A stretch of DNA of 64,000 nucleotides, from the NCBI GenBank assembly GCA_011800805.1, contig MPNW01000020.1, positions 53,223-117,222 of the forward strand. The letters are read 5' to 3'. The notes under the pieces are model-generated. The model worked only from the letters and a program-made list of their open reading frames with translations. It was not told the DNA's origin and did not search any database. Source of the stretch: Hirudo medicinalis (Eukaryota > Annelida > Clitellata > Hirudinida > Hirudinidae). Shown here piece after piece: positions 22,901-34,040 of this stretch; the stretch's first letter is position 1; each line of letters begins with the position of its first letter. A program made the translations under genes and the position numbers.

Positions 22901-25900
22901 CCAATCAAACAAATATTTTTACTTGATACTTATTTTAATTCCTCCTTTCAAAGGAAATTGAATTCTCTCCAGCTTTCCTTTTGGACTTTTGCCTTCAAAT
23001 GACAGAACAATGTTCGCCTTATGTTCGTCTGTTTCCCGATTTATTAATAGATCACCATTCTTTCATCCTTCTATCAATTCATCCTATCATTCCATCGTCC
23101 GTCAATCGGTTCTTTCACTCGTTCATTCACTGACCCCTTCAATTACTGGATTTTGTCATCATTACGAGCGTCACATCGAATCTACATCACCTTCATGATC
23201 GACCCCATTATCATCACCTTCGTATCCCTCTCATTATTACCTATCTTTAAAGGATTCATCCTCCTGGTGCCATACGCCGCCATGTTTGCATGGGCGTGAC
23301 TCGACACACGAACGGAAGTGACTGTTGCATACCAAGATGGCAGATAAACTTTTGTCCGAGACGCCAATTACCGCGATCTCTGATTGGCTGGCTTCCGTCA
23401 CGTGTTCCACTTCGTTAGCGCCGCCCTCCCTTGCCCGATTCCGACATGGAAAATCGAATTATGCGAATGCATGTTGTTGTGGATGAGTACGTCATCACTA
23501 TCATTATCATTACTACCTCATTTGGTATTATCATCATCAGCAGCAGCATCAACATGGAGATTCAGGCTATTTCAGCGACTTGGGATTTCGACGGAAACCT
23601 TCGTATAAAAGTTTCACGTTCAATGAAGCGTGACCGTTAACTACGTAATCAAATCCACCGCATCTCTGGTACGCCCTACAGAATGTCGACCAGATGATGA
23701 TGATGATGATGATGATGATCATCATCATCATGATGATGACGTGGCGAAGATGATAACAGCAATGATCGTTACCATCATCATAATCATCATCCTCATCCTA
23801 GCCAGCAAATGACATGTTCTTGGATCGAACGACCCTTGGCGATTGTGTCGTCAAGCAACGATTAAATCCTCTTCACCAATCTTCTCATGACATCAGCATC
23901 CTTCATTCGTACTCCTCTTCTTTTAGAAGTTGTCGTCTACAGTTTATGTACGCCATTATCCAACTTCACTGCTCTTCAACAAAGTGGAGGGTAGAGTTTT
24001 AAAGATTTTAAATGTCACGAGATGTGAGTCTCTGGTTGCTAGGGAATGTAAACAAAATAGAGAGGACGCAGTCTAGATTCGCGGATTTTATGCATGATTA
24101 GGCATCGTTTCACGCATCACGTGACAATTATTATCTGCTGACTATATTTTCTTTTTGCGTCTTTCTGTGTCTCCATGTTCCTTGGCATTATTCTCTGCAT
24201 TGTAGCCATCAACAACATGATCGTTACTTTGGTTATCAACATCTTATTCAGCTTTAATAGTACGCAACTAAATCTTAACATTTTAGGATAATTAATCGGA
24301 TAATTAATAATAGCGTTAAATGTCATTTACTTTACATTGATTAAAATCTCACTCATCATTTTAAATCGTAATAAACACTTGATAATCAATGTAATAATAA
24401 ACCACCCCTTTAATAAATATTCCTTCACCCTTCAGTTGACAATTCACCCAATTCCGCTCCCCAGCATCTTATAATCCACTCACTTTTGATTCGAGTAGTC
24501 ATTCTTGCAGTAGATGTTGTCCGCCTTGCAGAAGCACGACTCTTCAGAATCAAGAGGTTGCTTGCAAACGCAACATTTGAGGCATCGCAAATGCCAGGGT
24601 CGGGGAAAGCCCACCACCCTCAGCAGTTGAGGATCTCTGATTGGCTGACCACAGCTAATGCAACAGACGTTATCATCGCTGTCGTCATTGTCGTCATTGT
24701 CGCTGGTGGAGCTGATTTTTATGGAAGTATTTGGTGGATTGATCTGGTCGTAGAAGGAGAGAATGAAATCAACATTACAAATATTCACCGCTAATGTTAT
24801 TTTTATGATATGTCCATGACCGTTACCTTGTATTGGTAACAATAATTTAAATATTAGTAGAATTTTTATTTTATTTACGAAAAATATTTACGCATTATGA
24901 CTGAATGCATAGATGATAGCAGAAGTCTTTCCATTTTTGCGACTTTTTGAATCGCGGGAATTCTCGAAATTGCATGCAACAAGAGACTGAGAAGAATTAC
25001 GTAATGGCAAGCATCATCATCATCATCATCGTCATCGTCGTAGTCGTCATCATCATCATCATCATTTTTTTTTCCTTTCGGTTCGAACTTGTACTGGTTT
25101 TGTGTTTCGTGTTTCAATAAAAAAAAATAAAAGGGAAAAAAATTCATCATCGGTAATAGTATTATGTGCACGAACGTAATAACATAAGCAAAATGTAAGC
25201 AAAATATCTCAGCGATTTCACGAAATAATGCCACACCATCTCTCCACTTCAGTCCATCTCTCCATTTTGTTCAAAATGTCGTGGACTTTAATGCTACTTC
25301 CTGCTCTTCCTTATCGATCGAATGACCTCTGTGGAAAGTGACTGAATGAAGGCATGAGTGGGTGAGTTTGGTGAAGAGATGCAGGAGCAGATTGTAATGT
25401 TTTTATAATGGAAATGTTGTGGCGAACGTGCATGATGCATTAAAACCATATTTACGATGTTTAATTAAAAAAAAACGTCCACAAAAGTATATCAAGACGA
25501 CCTCTGATTGATCGTTTATTTGCTGGGATGGTCAAAGCCAAAATCTAATCCACTGCAATATTTGTGCGATTTTCACTTTAAACAAATGCAGACTAGAAAT
25601 AAAAATGCAGAAATGAATTAACTCAGTTATTTCAAGAGAACTCACTTTCTAATTTAATCTATAAAATCTATTTGATTGATCGAGTTTTTATTGAACGCAG
25701 ACAAAAAAGACTAGTAAAACAAGAAATTATATAAATATTAGATATTTTTTGGTTTTCAAAGGCACATCCATAGGGACATAGTCCCGCTTATGGATGACCT
25801 ATAACAGTGGAAGCTAATGCTGTTGTAACAGCAATTTAAGGAATAATAAATACGGTAGAAATTTAGTAATGCAAATGAATCAAAGTCTTCATATCTAAGA

Positions 25901-26129
25901 ATTTCTGTAAGATAATATACAATATAATATAAATTATTGAAAATATACATAAAATATAAAATACATTTATAAAATAATCAATTGTAAGCTGTTTATTTAA
26001 GTTTACTTTTGGAGATGCAGCTGGTGACAGTTCGGCCTCCAAGTCGGCTTTGCTATTTAGTATTTTTGGGAAATTGCATTGAAAAGCCATAAATTCCATT
26101 TGCGAATCGAAACTATCTTCGCTGATCAT
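19947..26129 (-). CDS. LIM-homeodomain transcription factor, Lhx6/8 (Arrowhead) type
   Basis: Five minus-strand exons: 26129-26007, 24743-24484, 22325-22114, 21404-21199 and 20675-19947. They sum to 1530 bases with every junction in phase (509 aa). Exon 2 carries LIM domain 1 (CCISCGQPI ... [10 protein letters not shown] ... CKNDY). Exon 3 carries LIM 2 ([20 protein letters not shown] ... [16 protein letters not shown]). Exons 4-5 carry the homeodomain ([12 protein letters not shown] ... [11 protein letters not shown] ... [13 protein letters not shown]), split at the classical position just before VWFQN. The [11 protein letters not shown] and NSRARQKKH motifs are those of Drosophila Arrowhead, orthologue of vertebrate Lhx6/Lhx8, regulators of neuron and imaginal-cell fate. 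The C-terminal tail of about 230 residues is Ser/Thr- then His-rich and far longer than in flies. Exon 1 is inferred from phase and splice sites, and is less certain than the rest. Confidence 0.93.
20937..21060 (+). mobile_element. LINE 3' fragment in Lhx6/8 intron 4
   Basis: Plus-strand translation gives [18 protein letters not shown], then a short helix and a stop. This is the standard end of jockey/CR1-like polymerase ORFs (RVVxLWNxL). It is homologous at DNA level to the fragment near 6222-6340. It lies antisense in the intron between the two homeobox exons. Confidence 0.75.
21657..21768. repeat. GAT / TTA compound microsatellite
   Basis: GAT triplets followed by ATT/TTA triplets, within intron 3 of the Lhx6/8 gene. 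Confidence 0.95.
22326..24483. other. Intron 2 of Lhx6/8
   Basis: About 2.2 kb without further coding exons that I can support. It includes a short CG-containing stretch around 23250-23450 with AAGATGGC (YY1-like) and a GAT/ATC palindromic microsatellite at about 23693-23740. An internal promoter is possible but unproven. Confidence 0.45.
23693..23740. repeat. GAT-ATC palindromic microsatellite
   Basis: Eight or more GAT triplets run straight into ATC triplets and back to GATGAT, so the tract can fold on itself as a hairpin. Confidence 0.9.
24744..26006. other. Intron 1 of Lhx6/8
   Basis: AT-rich, with an ATC/GTC microsatellite at about 25014-25066 and no further coding exon recognised. Confidence 0.45.
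25014..25066. repeat. ATC microsatellite
   Basis: ATC triplets with GTC interruptions inside the first intron of the Lhx6/8 gene. Confidence 0.95.
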
Positions 26130-28006
26130 GATGACGGTCAATTTGTAGCCACTAAAACATCCATTCATTTAAGCATTATATCATTTGTGAATGATTTTAT
26201 TTTATTAAACAAAAGTGTTTATTTGATTTAATAACTTAACGCATTTATCTCAGCCGCTTTACAAGTGAGTTCTAATTGGTAAAAATTCGAATTTTCTTGG
26301 AAAATAGTGAGAAAATAAATCTCCCATTCCCTTTTCAACCCAGTCTCTCAGTCTCAGCAACCTCTCTCATGTGGGCGTATTCAGAACAGTGATTGGCGTG
26401 AGAACTGTCCAATGGAACACATTCCATCTCTAACCCATCTCTGTCATATTAAGAGTATTCAACTGCATTCAACATTATTAAGAGAATTTAAGAATGCTAT
26501 GGCTCTCGCGGAAATTAGTTGTTTATGACTGATCGACAAATAAATTTTGATTTGAAAAATAAGTATTCAATTCAATATAAATTGCAAACATGAATTATAA
26601 ATACCGTTAGTATGAGTACAAAACTGATTATTATATTTAAGCAATTATATGTACTTGTAATAAACAACTAAATAATCATGAAATGTAGCTTTCTAAAGTT
26701 GAAAGAGCTCAAGTACTGTTTTACAGCAATTGACTGCTTTTGGACTCAATACATACTCATGACTTCCCTTTGATTCAGTGTAAGCCACAGGCAAAAAATG
26801 CGGTTATTTCACATTAAAACTTTATAATATTCTTGGAACATTAGGATGGTTGCAAAAGATCTTTTGAAAGTGACCAAACGAGTCAAGGAGAGGTAGTCCA
26901 CAATATTACTTTAAAATTGGTACGAAATGACGAATTAAACTGGCAATGATTTAACTTATACCAAAGTAACGTGTTCTCATAATTTCAATTTTTGCAATAA
27001 AGTGGTTTTATTTTTCTTTCTAGTAATTACCTTCATTGAATAGTAATATTTAATTCACTGTACATAATGCCTTATGTTTTACCTTGTCGTCTTAAAGGAT
27101 TATTGAATTGAGATTTAATTGTAGCTGTTGTTAGATTATCAGTGTTAATTGCGCCACGTTGCTACCATAGCTAGACAAGCGAGGCCATAATAAATCATAC
27201 CCTTAAGTCGGATGTTTGGTAAGCCTTTTGCTACGATTTTTTTTTACAAAGAGGAGCCTTGGGCGATAAATTTCTAGGGGCGCAAAAAAATTTGTTCGAC
27301 TGCAGAGAAGTAATTCATTTTATAACTTTACGCATTTTCTGCAAGTATAACTAGGTTTAGAAAATAAATAGTGTTGTATCAAAATGTAGTGTTGGATTTA
27401 TAACAGCTCTGGAGGCATGTCTACTAACTAATGAGGGGGCGCAATATTTTAAATCGCCTTGGGCGCTCAAGCCCCATCGTACGCTACTCTACCGATACAT
27501 GACACTGTTCTATTATGTTTTAACAAACGATCAATATTAATCCAAAATTAATGAATAACACAAAATTCTGTAAAAATTCAAAAATGAAATTTACTTGCAA
27601 AAAGTCATTATGATAAATTATTACAAAACTACCATATTTGCCCGCATTTAAAGTTGTTTAAAGAGGGATCGTTGTAGTTAAAAAGCCAACATGCATGAAT
27701 TCCAACAACAAATCAAACGATTTGCGACGACTAACTATTAGATTAATTTGTACAAAATATTAAAATATTTCCCAGCCTAATTTAAAAAAATTTAGCACGT
27801 TCTTATATTACATATTTTACTTTAGTTATACCGCATGAGGACACATAAGAATATATTTATTATTCATCTTAGTTACTCTTGATTTCTTGTCTATGGTCTG
27901 ATTGGTTTATGGTTTGTCTTATCTACGTGTTGGCTTGTTTCCGCTTCAAAATACTGGTATTCGGTGTAGCTATTCTGTGATTTCTTGTTTCACTTCGTAG
28001 ATCAAA
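26130..28006. other. Spacer between divergent Lhx6/8 and SerRS genes
   Basis: No coding exon. It should contain the 5' region of Lhx6/8 (left) and the promoter of the SerRS gene (right), with no obvious TATA box close to the SerRS start. A degraded palindromic repeat lies at about 27250-27495. Confidence 0.5.
27250..27495. mobile_element. Degraded palindromic DNA-transposon-like element
   Basis: The left block GGGCGATAAATTTCTAGGGG is an imperfect inverted match to the right block ending AATCGCCTTGGGCGC. The right edge, read on the minus strand, starts AGTAGCGTACGATGGGG, close to the CAGTGGCGTAC ends of non-autonomous DNA transposons. No coding capacity. Confidence 0.4.
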
Positions 28007-30945
28007 ATGGTGTTGGATATTGAATTGTTCCGAACCGATAAAGGCAACGATCCAGATAAAATACGTGAACATCAGAGGAAGCGTTTTAAAGACACGACTC
28101 TGGTCGATAAGGTGGTTGAATTTGACAACAAGTGGAGGAAACGTTAGTTTTCAACATTTTAAAAAATGTTTCATCAAGTGCAAATAATTTGCTGAATTGC
28201 AAGCTATTGTTGCGAGTATATATTTTTATAAACTTTTTTTGTTTTTTTGTTAATTTTTCCTGGTATTCATGCATGAAAACCGCATTTTCAGTGAGGTTTC
28301 AAGTTGATCAGTTAAACAAATTGAAGAATGTATGCAGCAAATCTATTGGCGAGAAGATGAAGGTTAATGTCTTATTTACCATAATATTTCTCTAGTATTT
28401 GTTGACAAATGTTTCTTTTTAGGCAAAGCAGGCTTTGGGTGATACAGATGTAATTCCCTTTGAGATTGTTCAAGACCTCTTCAACATTGAAGCTGAAAAA
28501 GTCAAGGTATTGATATGTGAATACCAAATTGTGAAAATATCTGAATGATCATACATTGATTAAGGCTATTACATTAGTGTTCATGGTTTCCTCAATAAGT
28601 AACTAATTTGTGATTCCAAATATCTTGATGCTTGAAAATAAATATAAAGCTTTTAAAAATATCTTTTTACTTTTCCCTGTGGAGGCTCTCAGCATTGTGC
28701 AGTTGAAGAAGTTGTCAACACTGGCTGATGAGCAGACAAAGAAATGCAATGAGCAATGTGCTGAGTGTGAAGCCAAGAGGTTCGAATCCCTCAAGGAAAT
28801 TGGTAACTTGCTCCATGAGTCTGTTGTCATCAGTAACGATGAGGTAAAATGTTACATTGTGACTTCTTTAATTGATAATAATAGTTATATTTATATGTAT
28901 ATTTATGAGCATCAGTTGCTAGGTTGCAAACAAATTTATTTTTCTTTTACTGTTCCTCTCAGGAACTCAATCCTCTGAGCCAACTTGCATGCCAAATTGA
29001 CTAAATCAATCGATTTTGTCACATGATATCTGTTGTGAAATAAAATATTTGAGTGATAATACTAGTCATTATATTAATACTAGTCATTATATTAATACTA
29101 GTCATATCCACTAATGTCTTATTGTTGCACAATTATCTTGGTCCAAATTATATTAGCGAGCCATTAATTGTTTTACAGGAAAACAATGCCATAGTCAGGA
29201 TGTGGGGAGACACTGAAACCAAGAAGAAATACTCACACATTGACCTCGTTCACATGGTGGACGGTTTTGATGGAGAACGAGGAGCTGTAACTGCCGGAGG
29301 AAGAGGATACTACCTCAAGGTTGATAATTGTACTTTATTAATAATTTAGTTTGTTTTAGTTTGTTATTGTGTATGGTTGATGTCATGATTTACAATTTTA
29401 AAATTATTTAATCTACAGGGACCTCTGGTGTTTCTGGAGCAGGCCGTCATCAACTTGGCCATGAGGATGCTCTCTGACAAGGGATATGTTGCTCTATACA
29501 CACCTTTTTTTATGAGGAAGGAGATCATGCAGGAGGTTGCCCAGCTCAGTCAGTTTGATGAAGAGCTATACAAGGTTGGTAACTAGACCTTATTGGCATA
29601 TGTAAATAAGGTACACCATTAACCTAAATTGGTTCAACAGGTAGTTGGAAAGAGAAGTGAGAACAAGGATGACCAGGGTGAAGAGGAGAAGTACCTCATT
29701 GCTACCTCTGAACAGCCAATTGCAGCTTTCCATAGGAAGGAGTGGATTCCCATACAGGACCTCCCTCTCAAGTATTGTGGCCTGTCAACCTGTTTCAGAC
29801 AGGAGGTAGGCTCCCATAGCAGAGACACCAGGGGCATTTTCAGAGTTCATCAGTTCGAAAAGGTGAGGTCGCCGCCAGTTAGACGATTAATGATTAGAAG
29901 CATGCCTCAGAAGAGTCACAACGTTGTTGATTTATCAGGTGGAGCAGTTTGTATTGACTTCACCTCATGATAACAAGTCTTGGGAAATGATGGAAGAGAT
30001 GATTGCCAATTCTGAAGCCTTCAACCAAATCCTTGGAATTCCTTATAGGGTTGTCAATATTGTCTCAGGTGACAATCAATAAACTTTGTTTCAAATATTA
30101 TCTATATTCCTATCTAAAAAATAAGGCTTAACTTAAAGTTAGTTGTTATTATATATATTTATTTACATTTTAGTAAAATACTTTTGTAAAGTTATTGACA
30201 GTAACATGTTAATCATTTGTTTATAGGGGAACTGAACAATGCAGCTTCAAAAAAGCTTGATCTTGAAGGTTGGTTCCCAGGATCAGGTGCTTTTAGGGAG
30301 TTGGTTTCCTGCTCCAACTGCACGGACTACCAAGCCAGAGCTCTTCAGATTAGATATGGAGCAACAAAAAAGATGAACCAAGAAGTAAGAATGTCTTTCA
30401 TTGCATCAAAATTTAATTACTTTTATTTTAATTATTTTTGGGCTCTCATTGGTATTATAATATTAATATATCTGTTTTTCATTGATAAGGTACTTGTTAT
30501 GTCTCAGTCTGTAGTTTTAGGTGGTCTATGTTGTATGAAAATTTCTTTCCTTTGTAAATATATGGAATCTATTTCACACAAAAAACAAATTCTAATAACT
30601 TATTATAGTTTGAATTTTGCTTGTCCAGGCTGAATATGTGCATATGTTGAATGCTACCATGTGTGCCACCACCCGTTCCATCTGTGCCATACTGGAGAAC
30701 CACCAGGAAGAAGATGGAATCAGGGTGCCCGAGGTCCTCAGGGTTTTCATGCCTTCAGGTAACTTCATTGGCAAGTGATAATTTGCTGGAATTGTTCTAT
30801 TGCAACAATCGTTAATTTTGCAGCCTACTCGGAGAAGATTCCGTTTGTGAAGCCAGCTCCAATCGATGTCGAAGGAAGCAAGTTGAAGAAAGTTGAGGAC
30901 AAGATAGTCAACAAGACTGCCAAGATTAATATTGGGGATTCTTAA
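28007..30945 (+). CDS. SARS1: Seryl-tRNA synthetase, cytosolic
   Basis: Eleven exons: 28007-28142, 28292-28362, 28423-28506, 28685-28843, 29179-29319, 29419-29574, 29641-29862, 29939-30068, 30227-30384, 30629-30758 and 30824-30945. All junctions are in phase; 502 aa against 514 in human. It starts [16 protein letters not shown], as animal cytosolic SerRS does, followed by the N-terminal tRNA-binding coiled coil (exons 2-4). The class II catalytic core then follows: motif 1 ([17 protein letters not shown] in animals; here [20 protein letters not shown]), motif 2 ([25 protein letters not shown]) in short form FRQEVGSH...FRVHQFEK, and motif 3 around [20 protein letters not shown] in short form [16 protein letters not shown]. 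It charges tRNA-Ser with serine. The C-terminal extension is shorter than in vertebrates and only weakly Lys-rich ([12 protein letters not shown]). AATAAA at 31021 is a likely poly(A) signal. Confidence 0.97.
29058..29106. repeat. Short 18-bp tandem repeat in a SerRS intron
   Basis: Nearly three copies of a unit ATTAATACTAGTCATTAT just upstream of exon 5. Confidence 0.85.
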
Positions 30946-33900
30946 AGTTTTGTGATTCAGATGCTGCTCTTGAGGCTTTGCAATCATTAAACTTAATGTT
31001 TGAATAGGCGTAATTGTTCTAATAAATAATAATTATTTGTACTTTTATGAATCTGGAGATAGGTTTTTGGACATGTCACCACAGAATGGGATGGCAGTTT
31101 TTTCCTTTAGTGGTGGCTTCACCATTTAGCTTAATTTTAGGGGAATCGACATAAACATTAATTGGTATTTTATTAATAAATACATTTACTGATGTAGTTT
31201 GTGGGTCGATATACTTTCTGAGAAACCGATCAGTGTGCTACTAGTTGATTTGAGGTGGAATGAGACTTAGGAGGCGCGCAGTCTGAGCCATTGCTTGTGG
31301 ACCAACAAGGTAGATGCGCCGCCCAGCGTGCGTTTCATTAGATCAATTAATGATCGAGTGCCGCCCTGAAATTCTCAGCTGAATAAGTGAGCAAAAAGAC
31401 TTCATTCGGATGTGGTTTGTAGTTAATGCACTTCTAAAGAAAGAGGCGCAAGTACTTTCAAGATGTGCTTGCAAGAGTTGGTTGATAAATCGTAACGAAC
31501 GTTTTTATAACCTGTAGCAGGCCTACGACCGAAGGGTGTCGATTTCAATCAATGTTTTACGAATGTATTATTAATGGTATGTCGGTAATAATATTTGACA
31601 GAGATCAAATACCAAATTGAAAGATTCATTCATTCCGAAGTTCCACTTTTCTCCTAGAACAAAATTCTTCATTTATCTTTGAGAAATGAATCTACATCAA
31701 TTATCAACGTACTTTTTTCCATAACGTTACTGGTTTTATTCGTCATTTTCTATAGGTGTCATGGTGCCAGCTCAATCTCTTGCTCGTTTGTCGCTCTTAA
31801 GTTGCCTGAAGAAGGAGAGTTGGACCGAGTACATGAGCTGCCACAACGCATTTAATGGACCACACAAATTTCGTTCAAGAATATTTTACGTATCGCATTA
31901 TCGCGCTCAGTCTATAAGCATTAATATAGTGCTTAACAATTACTGTAGGTTCATTCTCTAAAATGAATCCATGATACCGACATCAAAATGACGCTTTACA
32001 TTCGTTAATACCAGGAACAAATGAAGGTAATGGGTAATGAACCTACCTCATTACGTACCAGTATTATTGGGGATTTGAAATAAGTGGAAATTCTAATCAA
32101 ATATATGAACCATGAACGCTTTCTTAGGAGTCTGCTTGCTTTACGTTCTGCCTTTTTAGTATTTCTATTACGTCTGTGTCCCGCAGCGGCTTTTTAGATA
32201 AACTTTAGAACACGCTCAGTTTTGTCCGCGATCGAATTGCATATCACACTCTTTCGACTTATCTACAAGTCAAGGGGCTATTGTGACTTCATTGTGCGCC
32301 TTTATAACAACGTGTTGTGCCAATGTAATGGTGCTTCAAGCTTGGGGAGACTAGAAGATTTCGACTGACGTTACTTATCCATGGTCTCCCGCGCCCCGTT
32401 CCTAATGCTTAGACGCGTGTAGCGTTAAAATTTGACTTAAACAATCCACGGTAAGGCCTTACTTCCAATTCACTGCAATTTTTACTTCATGAAATAAGAT
32501 ATTCAATAATATGTTTTTCCAGTTTTAAGATGGCAAATGAAGAGTGGAAGATACCACGTGACCTTATTCTCGTCTTTTGATTGGCGCCTTGTAAGTCACA
32601 AATATATCAACGACAAGCAGTGAAAGGTATTTAAGCTCAGCGCTCTCGAGTTTGTCAAACAATAACTCCGACACGGATCTGAAAGCTGACTGGGTCTAAG
32701 AATTAAGAAAATGAAGGAATATTGTTGTATTTAAATGTATCCACGTGCGACATTCGATATCGACGTCTCGAGCCAATATATTATAATCGGGGAAGAAAAA
32801 AAAAACTGTGAAGCAGAACTTTAGTTCATTCTAAAAAAAATTTTAGCAAAGCAAATTAATTTGACTTTGCATGAATATTCTAAGGAGCTCTGCGCCACAC
32901 ATGACCAGGTACTTAAACATTTTTTTATAATTATTCACGATAATAAAATTTCATCCTCCTATTCACGTTAAAAACTTTTATTACGCTCAATTATAGGCCT
33001 TCACAATACATTGGATATGAGTATTAAGTAAGATCAATTCGAGCCAAAGTTGATAACTTCGGCAAATGCAAAGAATCTTCGAAATGCCTTGAGGCAAAAC
33101 TATGTAACATTGCACCACGATCTCTTATCAAAGCGAACCAGGTGATTGGTGGAGAAGCCATAGAAAATTTAATCCTATATGCTATATCTTCTAAGCATGA
33201 ATTGTGATTCTTCTCGGTGCAAAGGTCAGGCTGCTGTACAGTCAGTGATTGCAGAGAGTTTGTACACAAATTAGCTAATTCTAATAAGCTTGCGTCCGCT
33301 TCGATTTCACCTGCATATCACAGAAGACTTAAGTGTGCAAACGTCAAGGAGGCTATGCAAAGCCACCGCAGTAAAACAACCGACAAAACAAATGCTGCGT
33401 TAGACAACAATAACTTAACTTTTAAATGAACGAGCTCCCCTGAGGACGTGTAACACTTGAAGTAACAAAATTCTTAAGGTAATTCTTAGTAATTATTCTT
33501 TCGAGCGGAGCAAATCTGTTGAATCATTGAATTCGAACATTTTAGGTTAAATGTTTCTGCCAATATCTCCTGCCCTAAATTCTTTGAGCTATCAATAACT
33601 TCATTTCAAGTTTAGGTTATAGTCCACTCAGCCCACGATGATGAGATTCTTAAGGTGTGAATTTAGATTCTGACTCATCTCTAATCTCGTTAACGAAAAA
33701 CACTTAACGCTTAAATCAATTCCCACAGTGCTATTTCACGATATTTTAGTTTAATATAATATGGACAATTTTTGTTTCATTGCGATCATACTCTTGTCAT
33801 TGCAGAATCACCGACAGGAGCATGAGTGACGAAGTCCTAACATTCCAGGAACATTTGTGGACGGAAAATCCACCTTCTATTAATATCCGCCTTTTCTGAA

Positions 33901-34040
33901 ATTTTCCTTTGACAAATACAATAATCATTTCTTGTAAGACACGAAACACCTCATTGATCTCTGTTTAATACATTTGCATGCACAAAATGCACCTTTCTAA
34001 ATCTTATTCAAGTCCATAGCTCAAGGTCCATATCGCAGTT
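30946..34040. other. Spacer between SerRS and hedgehog
   Basis: About 3.1 kb with no coding exon that I can support. The left end is the SerRS 3' UTR. The 32540-32700 block has core-promoter features and is listed separately. The remainder may hold 5' untranslated exons and control elements of hedgehog. The overlapping short frames at 33024-33429 have no recognisable family or splice context. Confidence 0.5.
32540..32700 (+). promoter_or_regulatory. Candidate promoter for hedgehog
   Basis: Within 110 bases there is an E-box (CCACGTGACC, about 32552), a CCAAT-type box (TTGATTGGCG, about 32578), and a TATTTAAG TATA-like motif (about 32628). A GC-richer stretch follows. The order and spacing suit a polymerase II core promoter facing right, about 1.4 kb before the hedgehog ATG. 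This would need a 5' UTR intron. It is inference from motifs only. Confidence 0.3.

Noticed and set aside
23384..23812. Overlapping plus-strand frames ending in Asp and His runs
   Set aside because: Intron of Lhx6/8 with a GAT/ATC repeat; no domain, no matching splice sites.
33024..33429. Opposed 70-80 codon frames in the SerRS-hedgehog spacer
   Set aside because: No family resemblance, no splice context, and mutually exclusive; most likely chance frames.
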